This document shows, in pieces, positions 43,030 to 54,247 of a stretch of DNA of 64,000 nucleotides. Source of the DNA: Hyphomicrobiales bacterium (GTDB taxonomy: Bacteria; Pseudomonadota; Alphaproteobacteria; Rhizobiales; Xanthobacteraceae). The first letter of the stretch is position 1. Every line of letters begins with the position of its first letter. The translations under genes were made by a program, and so were the position numbers. The stretch is from assembly GCA_013911975.1 (NCBI GenBank), contig JACESF010000017.1, forward strand, positions 1 to 64,000, read 5' to 3'. The notes beneath the pieces are model-generated. The model was not told the DNA's origin. It saw only the letters and a program-made list of their open reading frames with translations, and did no database searches.

Positions 43030-43057
43030 TGATGCAACGGCGCAACGCTGCTGCAAA
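43030..43057. promoter_or_regulatory. TGC-rich promoter segment upstream of the exported hydrolase
   Basis: The stretch contains ATGCAACG, CGCAACG and GCTGCTGCAAAA in succession, about 105-130 bases before the start of the exported hydrolase gene. It resembles the TGC-rich sites at 22832 and 27600 loosely but has no perfect dyad. Confidence 0.25.
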
Positions 43058-43160
43058 ATCCGCCGCCGGGTGATGCGCGAGCCGCAACCATCGGCGCGCC
43101 AGCGTGTTGCCGCCTCACCCGATGTTGGGCAGAAGAGGACAGGAAACGGGCGGTGAGATC

Positions 43161-43883
43161 ATGACGGCTGGTGTTCGGTTCGTTTGGGTGCTCCTCGGAG
43201 CGTTGGTTCTTCTGTGTGCGCCTCTCCAGACCGCCCGGGCCCAGAGCGGCGCCTCGTCGCCCTATATCGGCAAGGTCTACCTCATGCGGGGCCTCGCCAA
43301 CATCTTCTCGCTGGGCATGGACACGCTGGCCGAGAAGCTGCGCCAGCGCGGCATCGACGCCCAGGTCTATGAATACGGCCAGTGGCAGGCGCTCGCGACC
43401 GACGCGGTGGCGTGGTCCAAGTCCCGCAACAAGGCGCCGGTGGTCATCATCGGCCATTCGCTGGGCGCCGACGCGGCCGTGGAGATGGCGGAGTACATGA
43501 CCAGCCTCGGCATTCCCCCGCGCCTCGTCATCACCTTCGATCCCGTGGGCGTGACCCAGGTGGGGGCCAGCGGTGGCCGCTTCATCAATTACTACCAGTC
43601 CAACAACGGCTTCGGTAAGCGCCTCGTGGCCGCGCGCGGGTTCAAGGGCACGCTGATCAACCGCAACCTGGACAGCGTGGGCAATATCGACCACTTCAAC
43701 ATCGAGAAGGCCGACGTGCTCCACGCGGACGTCATCAAGGACGTCATGGCCGTGACGCGCAGGCCGCGCCCTCCGGCGCCCGCCCCCGCGCCGTCGGTCG
43801 CGGTGCCCGCACCCACCCCGGCGGCGGCCGGTCCGGACAGCAGCGCCGCCATCCAGGCCGTCTCCCAGCCCGCCGTGCGCTGA
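43161..43883 (+). CDS. Exported alpha/beta-hydrolase-like protein of unknown function
   Basis: A 240-residue protein with a signal peptide (RFVWVLLGALVLLCAPLQTARAQ) and a lipase-like core: VYLMRGLANIFSLGMDTLAEKL, VVIIGHSLGADAAVEMA (Ser elbow GHSLG) and TFDPVGVTQV (possible acid), then NIDHFNIEKADVLH with a candidate His. The last 45 residues are Pro/Ala-rich. Start chosen at 43161 since the upstream ATG adds no signal. Similar proteins are common and uncharacterised in rhizobia; a thioesterase or lipase is likely. Confidence 0.75.
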   Translation: MTAGVRFVWVLLGALVLLCAPLQTARAQSGASSPYIGKVYLMRGLANIFSLGMDTLAEKLRQRGIDAQVYEYGQWQALATDAVAWSKSRNKAPVVIIGHSLGADAAVEMAEYMTSLGIPPRLVITFDPVGVTQVGASGGRFINYYQSNNGFGKRLVAARGFKGTLINRNLDSVGNIDHFNIEKADVLHADVIKDVMAVTRRPRPPAPAPAPSVAVPAPTPAAAGPDSSAAIQAVSQPAVR

Positions 43884-43893
43884 CGCCCCGGCG

Positions 43894-44997
43894 TCACGGG
43901 CGAAGGCCGCGCGCCTCCGCCGCAGACATCAGGTTCGCGATGGCGGGCAGCACCGCCTCGCGCATGGCGCGCCCGTAGAACAGCGAGAAATGCCCCGCCT
44001 TGGGCACGAGCACGTGCCGGGATAGGCCCTCGGGCACGGCGCGGCATAGGTCGTGCGCCGCCCGCGTCTGGCCGGGGGCGGAAATGTCGTCCAGTTCCGC
44101 CTCCCCCGTCAGCAGCGCGCAGGCGGCGAGCGCCTCCGGCTCCACCCGCCGCCCGGCGATCTCCAGCGTGCCGGTCATCAGCGCCCGGCGCTGGAACACC
44201 TGCGAGACGTTGCCGAGGAAGAAGTCGGCCGGGATGTCCATCATGTCCCAGCACAGGCGCGCGAGCGGGAAGAGGAACGGGTCCTCCCCGTCGTCCGCCA
44301 GCAGCATGCGGGGAAGCTCGCCGCCTGACAGGGTCTGGCGCCAGAGATAGAGGGCGAAGGTCTGCATCTGGCGGCGCCGGGGAAACACCAGGCGCCCGGC
44401 GCCCGCGAACGGCGGCGGCACGCGCTCCATCATCTGCGCGAAGGCATCGAGGGGCGTCTGGGTGAGCAAGGTATCGAGATGGGTCGGGTTGCATGCCGGG
44501 TCCACCGGGCCGCCCAGCAGGGTCAGGCTCGCCGGGCCTTCCCCCTGCGCCGCGAGGAGTAGCGCGGCGCTGAGCGCGGGGATCACCCCCTGGCACACCC
44601 CCACCACATGCCCGCCGGGGCCGAGGGCGCGGATCATGCGCGCGGTTTCGAGGCAGTTCTCATCGAAGCCGAAGGCGCGTTCCGCCGGAACGTGGCGCGG
44701 GTCCGGCCAGTCGGTCACATGCACGTCGCCCGCATGGCGCAGCAGCCCGGCCACGAGGTCGCGCATGAGAAGCGGGAAGCCCCCCGCCAGCGGCGCCACC
44801 ACCAGGACGCGGCGCGCATCGCCCGCCCGCCGGAACCGGCGCATCTGCGCATAGGGCAGGTGGGCGGCGATGTCCTCCTCCACGGGCACGGTCCCCTGCG
44901 CGGTGCGGGCCCGCCTCAGGCCGAAGCCGCGAAAGGCCAGTCCCCGCACCTGCGGGGCGGGGCCCTCCTCGAAGGGGATCAGCGTGTCGAGCCACAT
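43894..44997 (-). CDS. PHB depolymerase-family protein (second PhaZ-like paralogue)
   Basis: A 367-residue protein clearly related to phaZ at 23130: VLVVAPLAGGFPLLMRDLVAGLL, VHVTDWPDPRHVPAERAFGFDENC, VVGVCQGVIPAL with the Cys nucleophile, LTLLGGPVDPACNPTHLDTL, LTGEAELDDISAPGQTRAAHDLC, and the catalytic His in AGHFSLFYGRAMRE. It lacks the N-terminal MYLAYQTQADL segment of true PhaZ1, and the second Cys (CQPC becomes CQGV). It may be a PhaZ isoenzyme or act on PHB oligomers. The ATG at 44997 gives the best length. Confidence 0.85.
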   Translation of the reverse strand: MWLDTLIPFEEGPAPQVRGLAFRGFGLRRARTAQGTVPVEEDIAAHLPYAQMRRFRRAGDARRVLVVAPLAGGFPLLMRDLVAGLLRHAGDVHVTDWPDPRHVPAERAFGFDENCLETARMIRALGPGGHVVGVCQGVIPALSAALLLAAQGEGPASLTLLGGPVDPACNPTHLDTLLTQTPLDAFAQMMERVPPPFAGAGRLVFPRRRQMQTFALYLWRQTLSGGELPRMLLADDGEDPFLFPLARLCWDMMDIPADFFLGNVSQVFQRRALMTGTLEIAGRRVEPEALAACALLTGEAELDDISAPGQTRAAHDLCRAVPEGLSRHVLVPKAGHFSLFYGRAMREAVLPAIANLMSAAEARGLRP

Positions 44998-45086
44998 GAG
45001 CGCGCATCCGGTCCTGCCACGCGCGGAAGGATAACCGCCGGGCGGGTGCACGTCATGGGTCGTGATGGCGCGGGCGCGCGGGCGGT

Positions 45087-45644
45087 CTAAAGGCTCGCGG
45101 CGGCGCGGGCGGCCTGGTCGTAATGGCCGGACAGGGTGCGCAGCACCGCCGCCACCTCGGAGAGGCGTTCCGGCGCGATGCCCGTGCCCACCACAGCCTG
45201 GGTCAAAAGCGCCTCGCGCACCTCGCGATAGCGCGTGCAGGCGGCGCGGCCGGCCTCGGTGACGGCGAGCGTCTTCTCCTTGCCGCGCCGGCCCGCGCTC
45301 ACGAGGCCGAGCGCCTGGAGCTTCTTGGCGGCGTAGGTGATGAGGTGGGTGTCCTCCACGTCGAGCACCAGGCAGAGGTCGGCGATGGTCTTGGGGCGCT
45401 GGCGGTGCACCACATGGTGGAGCACCAGCACGTCCAGGGCCGAGAGGTCCGGCACGCCGGCGGCGGCCATGCAGCGGATCATCCAGCGGTGATAGGCGTG
45501 GCCGATCATGTTGAGCCCGAATTCCAGCTCGGAGAGGGCCGGAAGGGCGCCGTCGGCGAGATGCGCCGAGGAGACGATGGAGCCGACCGGCTTGGCCGGG
45601 GCGGCGGGCGCGGCGTCTTCGCGGGCGGCATGGGGCTTGGTCAT
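45087..45644 (-). CDS. MarR-type winged-helix regulator
   Basis: A 185-residue regulator: ALDVLVLHHVVHRQRPKTIADLCLVLDVEDTHLITYAAKKLQALGLVSAGRRGKEKTLAVTEAGRAA gives the winged helix and wing of MarR proteins, flanked by dimerisation helices. The start ATG at 45644 leaves an Ala/Pro-rich N-terminus. It follows the TRAP genes on the same strand with several hairpins between, so it may control the TRAP/hydantoinase region, where a 19-bp dyad is present at 48890. Confidence 0.85.
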   Translation of the reverse strand: MTKPHAAREDAAPAAPAKPVGSIVSSAHLADGALPALSELEFGLNMIGHAYHRWMIRCMAAAGVPDLSALDVLVLHHVVHRQRPKTIADLCLVLDVEDTHLITYAAKKLQALGLVSAGRRGKEKTLAVTEAGRAACTRYREVREALLTQAVVGTGIAPERLSEVAAVLRTLSGHYDQAARAAASL

Positions 45645-45663
45645 GGGCGGCACTCGTCTGAAA

Positions 45664-45720
45664 GCCCGCGCGGCGGGGCCGCGCGGGCAGGCTTGAAAGA
45701 GGCCGGGCGAGGCGCCCGGC
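45664..45720 (-). terminator. Two strong hairpins between dctP and marR
   Basis: GCCCGCGCGGC/GCCGCGCGGGC (45664-45688, 11-bp stem, 3-base loop) and GCCGGGCG/CGCCCGGC (45702-45720, 8-bp stem, 3-base loop). Both lack a T-run on either strand. They separate the TRAP genes from marR and may protect or end the transcript. Confidence 0.45.
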
Positions 45721-45727
45721 AGGGCTT

Positions 45728-45790
45728 AAAGCGTTTCCGAGCGAAGTGTGAAGCGGTTCGCGTGAAGGAAGCGCGTTAAAACAAGGAGAT
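45728..45790. repeat. Interspersed repeat of the rhizobial AAGCGTTT...GTTCGCGTGAAG type
   Basis: The segment starting AAAGCGTTTCCGAGCGAAGT and continuing GCGGTTCGCGTGAAGGAAGCGCGTTAAAAC (split here by five bases) is a repeat I recognise as widespread in intergenic regions of rhizobia and relatives. Its ends AGCGTTTC and GAAGCGCGTT are partly inverted. It is joined to the hairpin at 45791-45829. Confidence 0.6.
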
Positions 45791-45829
45791 AGCGTGTTTC
45801 AGCATGTCCGTGACAGGCTGAAACACGCT
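45791..45829 (-). terminator. Hairpin with 13-bp perfect arms after dctP
   Basis: AGCGTGTTTCAGC and GCTGAAACACGCT pair perfectly around a 13-base loop, 9 bases behind the dctP stop. On the minus strand it is followed by ATCTCCTTGTTTT, a fairly T-rich tail, so it can work as the terminator of the TRAP operon. Confidence 0.6.
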
Positions 45830-45838
45830 CGCCCGCGC

Positions 45839-46816
45839 TCACTTCTTGTAGGCGCCGAGGATCTGCTCGCCGGTGGGGCCGGCCTTCTTCAGCCAGTCGG
45901 CGGCAAGCTGCTTGCCCACGGCCTCGAAGCCGGCCTTCAGCTCCGGGGTGGGCTGCTCCACCTTCATGCCCTTGGCGGTGAGCTGGTCCATGTACCACTT
46001 GGTCTTGTCGATGGAAGCCTGCCAGCCGCGGGTCTCGGCGTCGGCGGCGGCCTTCAGGACGGCGTCCTGGGTGGGCTTGTCCAGGGCGTCGAACGCGGCC
46101 TGGCTCACGAACACCATGTTCTTCGGCAGCCAGGCCTGGATGTCGTAGAAATAGGGGATGCTTTCCCAGATCTTCACGTCATAGCCGGTGGCGGCCGAGG
46201 TGATGAGGGCGGTGACGACGCCGGTGGCCAGCGCCTGCGCCAGTTCCGCCTGCTGCACGGTGACCGACTGGGCGCCCACCGCCTCGCCGATGCGCGAGGT
46301 GCCGGCATTGTAGGCGCGCCACTTGGCGCCCTTCAGGTCCTCGATCTTGGTGACGGCGGTCTTGGAGAACAGGCCCTGCGGGGGCCACGGCACCGTATAG
46401 AGCAGCTTCAGGCCCTGGGAGGCGAGCTTCTTCTCCACGGCGGGCTTGGAGGCGAGGTAGAGCGCCTTGGACTGGTCGTGGGAGGTGGCGAGGAAGGGCA
46501 CCACGTCCACGCCGAAGACCGGGTCCTCATTCTCGTGCAGCGACATGAGGACCTCGCCCGCCTGGGCCTGGCCGGTCATCACCGCGCGCTTGATCTCGGG
46601 GGCCTTGAACAGCACCGCGTTGGGGTGGAGCGTGATGGACAGCTTGCCGCCCGAGAGGGTTTCCACCTCCTTGGCGAACTGGGCGATGTTCTCGGTGTGG
46701 AAATTGTCCGTGGGATAGGCGGAGGGCAGGTTCCATTTGGTCTGCGCGACCGCGGGGCCGGCGGCGAGCGCGGCAAATCCCGCGAGCGCCAGGGCGAAGG
46801 TGGAGAGACGCGCCAT
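45839..46816 (-). CDS. TRAP transporter substrate-binding protein (DctP family)
   Basis: A 325-residue periplasmic binding protein. Signal peptide ARLSTFALALAGFAALAAGPA, cut near residue 24 (VAQTKW). The mature protein has LPSAYPTDNFHTENIAQFAKEV and the family Arg in GAKWRAYNAGTSRIGEAVGA, which usually binds a carboxylate. It works with the DctQ and DctM genes following upstream on the minus strand. The substrate is probably a carboxylated compound used by the divergent hydantoinase/oxoprolinase. Confidence 0.93.
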   Translation of the reverse strand: MARLSTFALALAGFAALAAGPAVAQTKWNLPSAYPTDNFHTENIAQFAKEVETLSGGKLSITLHPNAVLFKAPEIKRAVMTGQAQAGEVLMSLHENEDPVFGVDVVPFLATSHDQSKALYLASKPAVEKKLASQGLKLLYTVPWPPQGLFSKTAVTKIEDLKGAKWRAYNAGTSRIGEAVGAQSVTVQQAELAQALATGVVTALITSAATGYDVKIWESIPYFYDIQAWLPKNMVFVSQAAFDALDKPTQDAVLKAAADAETRGWQASIDKTKWYMDQLTAKGMKVEQPTPELKAGFEAVGKQLAADWLKKAGPTGEQILGAYKK

Positions 46817-46851
46817 GTGTCAAACCCTCTTGGTTGGTTTTGCGAGTGAAC

Positions 46852-48165
46852 TCAGCCCGGGAACGCCATGCGCGGAAGCACGAGGGCGATTTCAGGGTAC
46901 ATGGTGATGATGATGACCGCGACGTTCAGCAGGATGAAGAATGGGAATGCCGCCTTCGCAACGGTCAGCGTGTCGCGCCCGCTCATGTTTTGAAGCACAA
47001 ACAGGTTGAACCCGACCGGCGGCGTGATCTGCGCCATCTCCACATGGATGACCAGATAGATGCCGAACCAGACCAGATCGAAGCCGGCCTGCTTGATCAT
47101 GGGGAGGACGATGACGGCCGTCAGGACAATCATGGAAATGCCGTCCACGAGGCATCCCAGGATGATGTACATGACGGTCAGTGCGAGCGCGAGCTTGCCG
47201 GGCGTCAGGTTCAGCCCCTGAACCCACTCGGCCAGGGCGACGGGAATGCCGGTATAGGCCATGGCGGCCGTGGTGAAGGCGGCGCCGCCGACGATCAGCA
47301 TGATCATGCACGACAGGCGCGTCGCGCTCATCAGGCTCTGGGAGAAGGTCGACCAGTTCAGGTTCCCGGTCCACCACGCGAGGAGGAGCGCGCCCGTGAC
47401 ACCCCAGGCCGCGCACTCGGTCGCGGTGGCGATGCCGAGGATAAGCGACAGGAAAACCGCGAAGATCAGCAGCAGGCAGGGAATGAGCTTGGCCGATTCC
47501 CGGATCTTCTGCCGGAACGGCATCGGCGGGTCACGCGGCGGGGTCTTGCCGGGATTGAGAAGCGACCAGGCGACGATGTAGCCGCTGTAGAGCGCCATCA
47601 CCAGCAGGCCCGGCAGGAAGCCGGCAAGGAAGACCTGAAGGACGGAGACGTTCGCCGTGACCGCATAGACCACCATGGGGATGGAGGGCGGAATGAGCAG
47701 GCCGAGCGTTCCAGATCCGGCGAGCGTCCCCAGCGCCATGCTCTGGTTGTAGCCGCGCTTCTCCAGTTCGGGCAGCGCGATCTTGCCGATGGTGGCGCAG
47801 GTGGCGGCAGAGGAGCCGGACACCGCCGCGAAGATGCCGCAGCCCACCACATTCACATGCAGCAGTCGGCCCGGCAGCCATTGGAGCCAGGGGGCAAGTC
47901 CCTTGAACATCTCCTCCGAGAGGCGGGTGCGGAAGAGGATTTCCCCCATCCAGATGAAGAGCGGCAGTGCGGCCAGCGTCCAGGAGGTGCTTGCGCTCCA
48001 GACGGTCGTCGCCAGCACCTGCCCCAGCGGCACGGGCGTGGTGATCCCCATGGCGACAAGGCCGATGAGGCCGAGCCCCACGGCGATCCAGATGCCGCTG
48101 CCCAGGATGAAGACGAGCAGCAGGAGGAGGAGGATGGAGAGTTGTGCGAGGTCGAGGGCAGGCAT
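46852..48165 (-). CDS. TRAP transporter large permease (DctM family)
   Basis: A 437-residue protein with about 12 helices. Characteristic are IWMGEILFRTRLSEEMFKGLAPW, GCGIFAAVSGSSAATCATIGKIALPELEKRGY, LGLLIPPSIPMVVYAV and the final QITPPVGFNLFVLQN. It is the Na+-driven translocation subunit. Base use is like its neighbours. The start follows dctQ by 3 bases. Confidence 0.95.
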   Translation of the reverse strand: MPALDLAQLSILLLLLLVFILGSGIWIAVGLGLIGLVAMGITTPVPLGQVLATTVWSASTSWTLAALPLFIWMGEILFRTRLSEEMFKGLAPWLQWLPGRLLHVNVVGCGIFAAVSGSSAATCATIGKIALPELEKRGYNQSMALGTLAGSGTLGLLIPPSIPMVVYAVTANVSVLQVFLAGFLPGLLVMALYSGYIVAWSLLNPGKTPPRDPPMPFRQKIRESAKLIPCLLLIFAVFLSLILGIATATECAAWGVTGALLLAWWTGNLNWSTFSQSLMSATRLSCMIMLIVGGAAFTTAAMAYTGIPVALAEWVQGLNLTPGKLALALTVMYIILGCLVDGISMIVLTAVIVLPMIKQAGFDLVWFGIYLVIHVEMAQITPPVGFNLFVLQNMSGRDTLTVAKAAFPFFILLNVAVIIITMYPEIALVLPRMAFPG

Positions 48166-48168
48166 CGG

Positions 48169-48717
48169 TCAGGCTCCTCCGCCGGAAGCGATACGCTCCA
48201 CCAGTTCCTCGGGGGATGTGGGTGCTTCTTTCTCGTAGGTGGGGCGCAGCCCCCGCGCCACGCGCACCAACTCGTCCACCATGGCGAGGCACAGGATGAG
48301 CAGGCCGAGCGCGTAGCCGGACTGGGGGATCCAGAGCGGCACGGCGACGACGCCCATGGACGTGTCGCCGAACCGATAGGAATCCCACGCCATCTGGATC
48401 GCGTTCTTGGCGAAGAAGCCGATGAAGGCGACGGAGATCAGCAGCGCGAAGATTTCCAGCGCCTGACGGCGTCGGCCGGATAGTCTTTCCAGCACCAGGC
48501 CGACGCGGATCATGTCCCCGGCCTTGAATGTGTGAGCGAGCCCCAGGAACGTGCTCGCGGCAAGGGCCCAGGCGGTGAAGTCGTCACCCGACGGGATGTT
48601 CATGCCGACTTCTCGCCCGGCCGACAGCAGCATCATCAGAGTGAAGACCGCCACGAGGAAGCACGCGGCCAGGATGCCGGACAGCAGATAGACAGCGTCC
48701 AGGAAGCGCCGGATCAT
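48169..48717 (-). CDS. TRAP transporter small permease (DctQ family)
   Basis: A 182-residue membrane protein with four helices (LSGILAACFLVAVFTLMMLL; TAWALAASTFLGLAHTF; LEIFALLISVAFIGFFA; YALGLLILCLAMVDELV) and a soluble tail. FKAGDMIRVGLVLERLSGRRRQALE matches the DctQ loop. First gene of the TRAP operon; its promoter lies in the divergent region with the 19-bp dyad. Confidence 0.92.
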   Translation of the reverse strand: MIRRFLDAVYLLSGILAACFLVAVFTLMMLLSAGREVGMNIPSGDDFTAWALAASTFLGLAHTFKAGDMIRVGLVLERLSGRRRQALEIFALLISVAFIGFFAKNAIQMAWDSYRFGDTSMGVVAVPLWIPQSGYALGLLILCLAMVDELVRVARGLRPTYEKEAPTSPEELVERIASGGGA

Positions 48718-48889
48718 GCTTGCGCTCCTGCCAAGGCTGGTTGGGCGCGAAAGTGCGTGTCGCGGCCAGCCGAACGGGCTGGCGCGGGAAGGTCGCGGCT
48801 CATGTCTGCCCCTCTCTGATGGTGGTGCTTGTGCCTAAAAACCCGGCAGCACTCTTCCTGATTAAGACGGTGGCGTATTTGCGTCGTTT

Positions 48890-48908
48890 CGTCAACAAAA
48901 TGTTGACG
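48890..48908. promoter_or_regulatory. 19-bp perfect dyad CGTCAACA-AAA-TGTTGACG between TRAP and hydantoinase genes
   Basis: Perfect 8-bp arms around AAA, in the AT-rich divergent promoter region (the 328 bases between dctQ and the hydantoinase start, which hold no gene). Its symmetry and size fit a GntR or MarR operator. The MarR gene at 45087 is the only regulator nearby and so the best candidate to bind it. Confidence 0.6.
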
Positions 48909-49045
48909 TTTTATTGTCGGCGTGGCTTCTCTTTTATCGGAGTTATGTCGGGAGGTTCGTTCCCGGCACGGAATTATCTCGCGCGGCCGCTCTGCAGGCC
49001 AACATGCAGAAATCGCGCCAGACCACTGAACCAGAGGTGTTCTCA

Positions 49046-52711
<3,666 letters not shown>

Positions 52712-52731
52712 CGCCGGGGCGGTCCGACGAA

Positions 52732-52762
52732 AAAACCCCGTGAGCAGGGCTCACGGGGTTTT
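52732..52762. terminator. Bidirectional rho-independent terminator
   Basis: AAAACCCCGTGAGC and GCTCACGGGGTTTT pair over 14 bp around AGG, with T-rich CTTTT after it and A-run before it, so it can end both the hydantoinase transcript and the convergent lytic transglycosylase transcript. Confidence 0.92.
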
Positions 52763-52800
52763 CTTTTGGGTTTCGGGTCGGAAGGGCGCCGCCCGGCCCC

Positions 52801-54105
52801 TCAGTTGCGCAGCTTCTGGAGCACCGCCACGGAGGGATACCCGTCCGGCAGCAGGCCGGCGCGGACCTGGAAGTCCTGCACCGCCACGCGGGTTTTCGTG
52901 CCCAGGATGCCGTCCACGGTGCCGATGTCGTAGCCGCGCTGGATGAGGCGCTGCTGCATTTCCAGGCGCTCCGTGCGGGTCAGGGCGCGCTCGTCCGGCC
53001 AGTTCTGGGCGAACGCCCCGCCGCCGCGCAGCCGGTCCGAAAGATGGCCGATGGCCAGCGCATAGGCATCGGCGGGGTTGTATTTCAGGATCGCCGAGAA
53101 GTTCGGCAGCATCAGGAAGGCCGGCCCGTTGGCGCCCGAGGGTAGCAACAGGAAGGCGGTCTCATTGGGCCGCGGGAAGCCCTTTCCGCCCGGCCGGGTG
53201 ATGCCCAGCGAGGCCCATTGGCCCAAGGTGTGGCGCCGGTTGCGGTCCACGTAGCGGTAGTCGAAATTCTTCGGCAGGACCACTTCGTAGCCCCAGGTCT
53301 TGCCGAACTCCCACCCGTCCAGCTTCAGGTTGTTGGCGGTGGAGGCGATGATGTCGGGGATGGAATCCACCACGTTGCGCTTGCCGTCGCCGTCGAAGTC
53401 CACGGCGAAGCGCTGGAAGCTGGTGGGCATGAACTGGGTGGGCCCGAAGGCGCCGGCCCATGATCCCTTGAGGTGGTCCGCCGGCACGTCGCCCTTGTCG
53501 AGGATCTGAAGGGTGGCGATGAACTCGTCTCGGAAGAAGTCCTGGCGGCGGCCGACGCAGGCGAGCGTCGCGGTGGAGCGCAGCACCGAGCGGTTGCCCA
53601 TGCCCTGCGGGCTGCCATAGCTGGATTCGATGCCCCAGATGGCCGCCACCGCGTAACGGTCCACGCCGTACTGCTTCTCGGCGGCGTCGAAGATGGTCTT
53701 GTACTGGGCGAGGATCTCGCGACCCTTCTTCACCCGGTAGTCGCTCACCAGCATATTCACATAGTCGCCGATGGGCTTGGAGAATTCCGGCTGGGAATCC
53801 AGGAAGTCCATGATCTTCATGTCGGGCGTGAGCCCGGCGGTGAGGCGGCGGTAGCTGGCCTGGGAGATGCCCTTGGCCTGGGCCAGGGGATACATGCCGG
53901 CGATGCAGGCGTCGAAATTGGCTTCCGCCGCCGCGATGGCCTGGGGAGTCATCAGGGGATGCATGGCGCGCCCCTGGCTGTCTTGCTGCTGGGCCGGCGG
54001 GTCGAAGATGGAGCCTGTGACCTGCGCCTGCGCCGTGCCCGCGCCGAGCGCCACCAGCAGGGCGCCTGCCCACGCCGCAACGCCTGCGATTGTCCCTCGC
54101 GCCAT
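52801..54105 (-). CDS. Lytic murein transglycosylase (MltB/SLT_2 type) with peptidoglycan-binding domain
   Basis: A 434-residue exported enzyme. Signal peptide GVAAWAGALLVALGAGTAQAQ; catalytic SLT_2 domain with the Glu in IWGIESSYGSPQG, and SWAGAFGPTQFMPTSFQRFAVDFDGDGKRNVVDS; C-terminal PG_binding_1 domain (LQQRLIQRGYDIGTVDGILGTKTRVAVQDFQ, where the first bases read MQQRLIQ). It cleaves glycan strands to anhydro-muropeptides. Family certain. Confidence 0.93.
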   Translation of the reverse strand: MARGTIAGVAAWAGALLVALGAGTAQAQVTGSIFDPPAQQQDSQGRAMHPLMTPQAIAAAEANFDACIAGMYPLAQAKGISQASYRRLTAGLTPDMKIMDFLDSQPEFSKPIGDYVNMLVSDYRVKKGREILAQYKTIFDAAEKQYGVDRYAVAAIWGIESSYGSPQGMGNRSVLRSTATLACVGRRQDFFRDEFIATLQILDKGDVPADHLKGSWAGAFGPTQFMPTSFQRFAVDFDGDGKRNVVDSIPDIIASTANNLKLDGWEFGKTWGYEVVLPKNFDYRYVDRNRRHTLGQWASLGITRPGGKGFPRPNETAFLLLPSGANGPAFLMLPNFSAILKYNPADAYALAIGHLSDRLRGGGAFAQNWPDERALTRTERLEMQQRLIQRGYDIGTVDGILGTKTRVAVQDFQVRAGLLPDGYPSVAVLQKLRN

Positions 54106-54186
54106 CTCCGCCTCGTTCTTCAGCCTGGGTTCCGCTCCCTAATGGGCAGGAGATAGGGTTGCCCCTTGGTTAACGTAAGGCAAGTT

Positions 54187-54247
54187 TTCCGTTTTCGGCG
54201 CCGTTCAGGCGCCCTCACCTTTCCGTTTTCCGCGCCTTTCAGGCGCC
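54187..54247. repeat. Tandem duplication of a 27-bp unit at the 3' end of galE
   Basis: Two copies (54187-54213 and 54221-54247) of a unit starting TTCCGTTTTC and ending TTCAGGCGCC differ at only two positions, 34 bases apart. The copy at 54221-54247 includes the galE stop codon. The outer copy also contains GGCGCC/GGCGCC, a small stem. A slipped-strand duplication is the likely origin. Confidence 0.75.
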
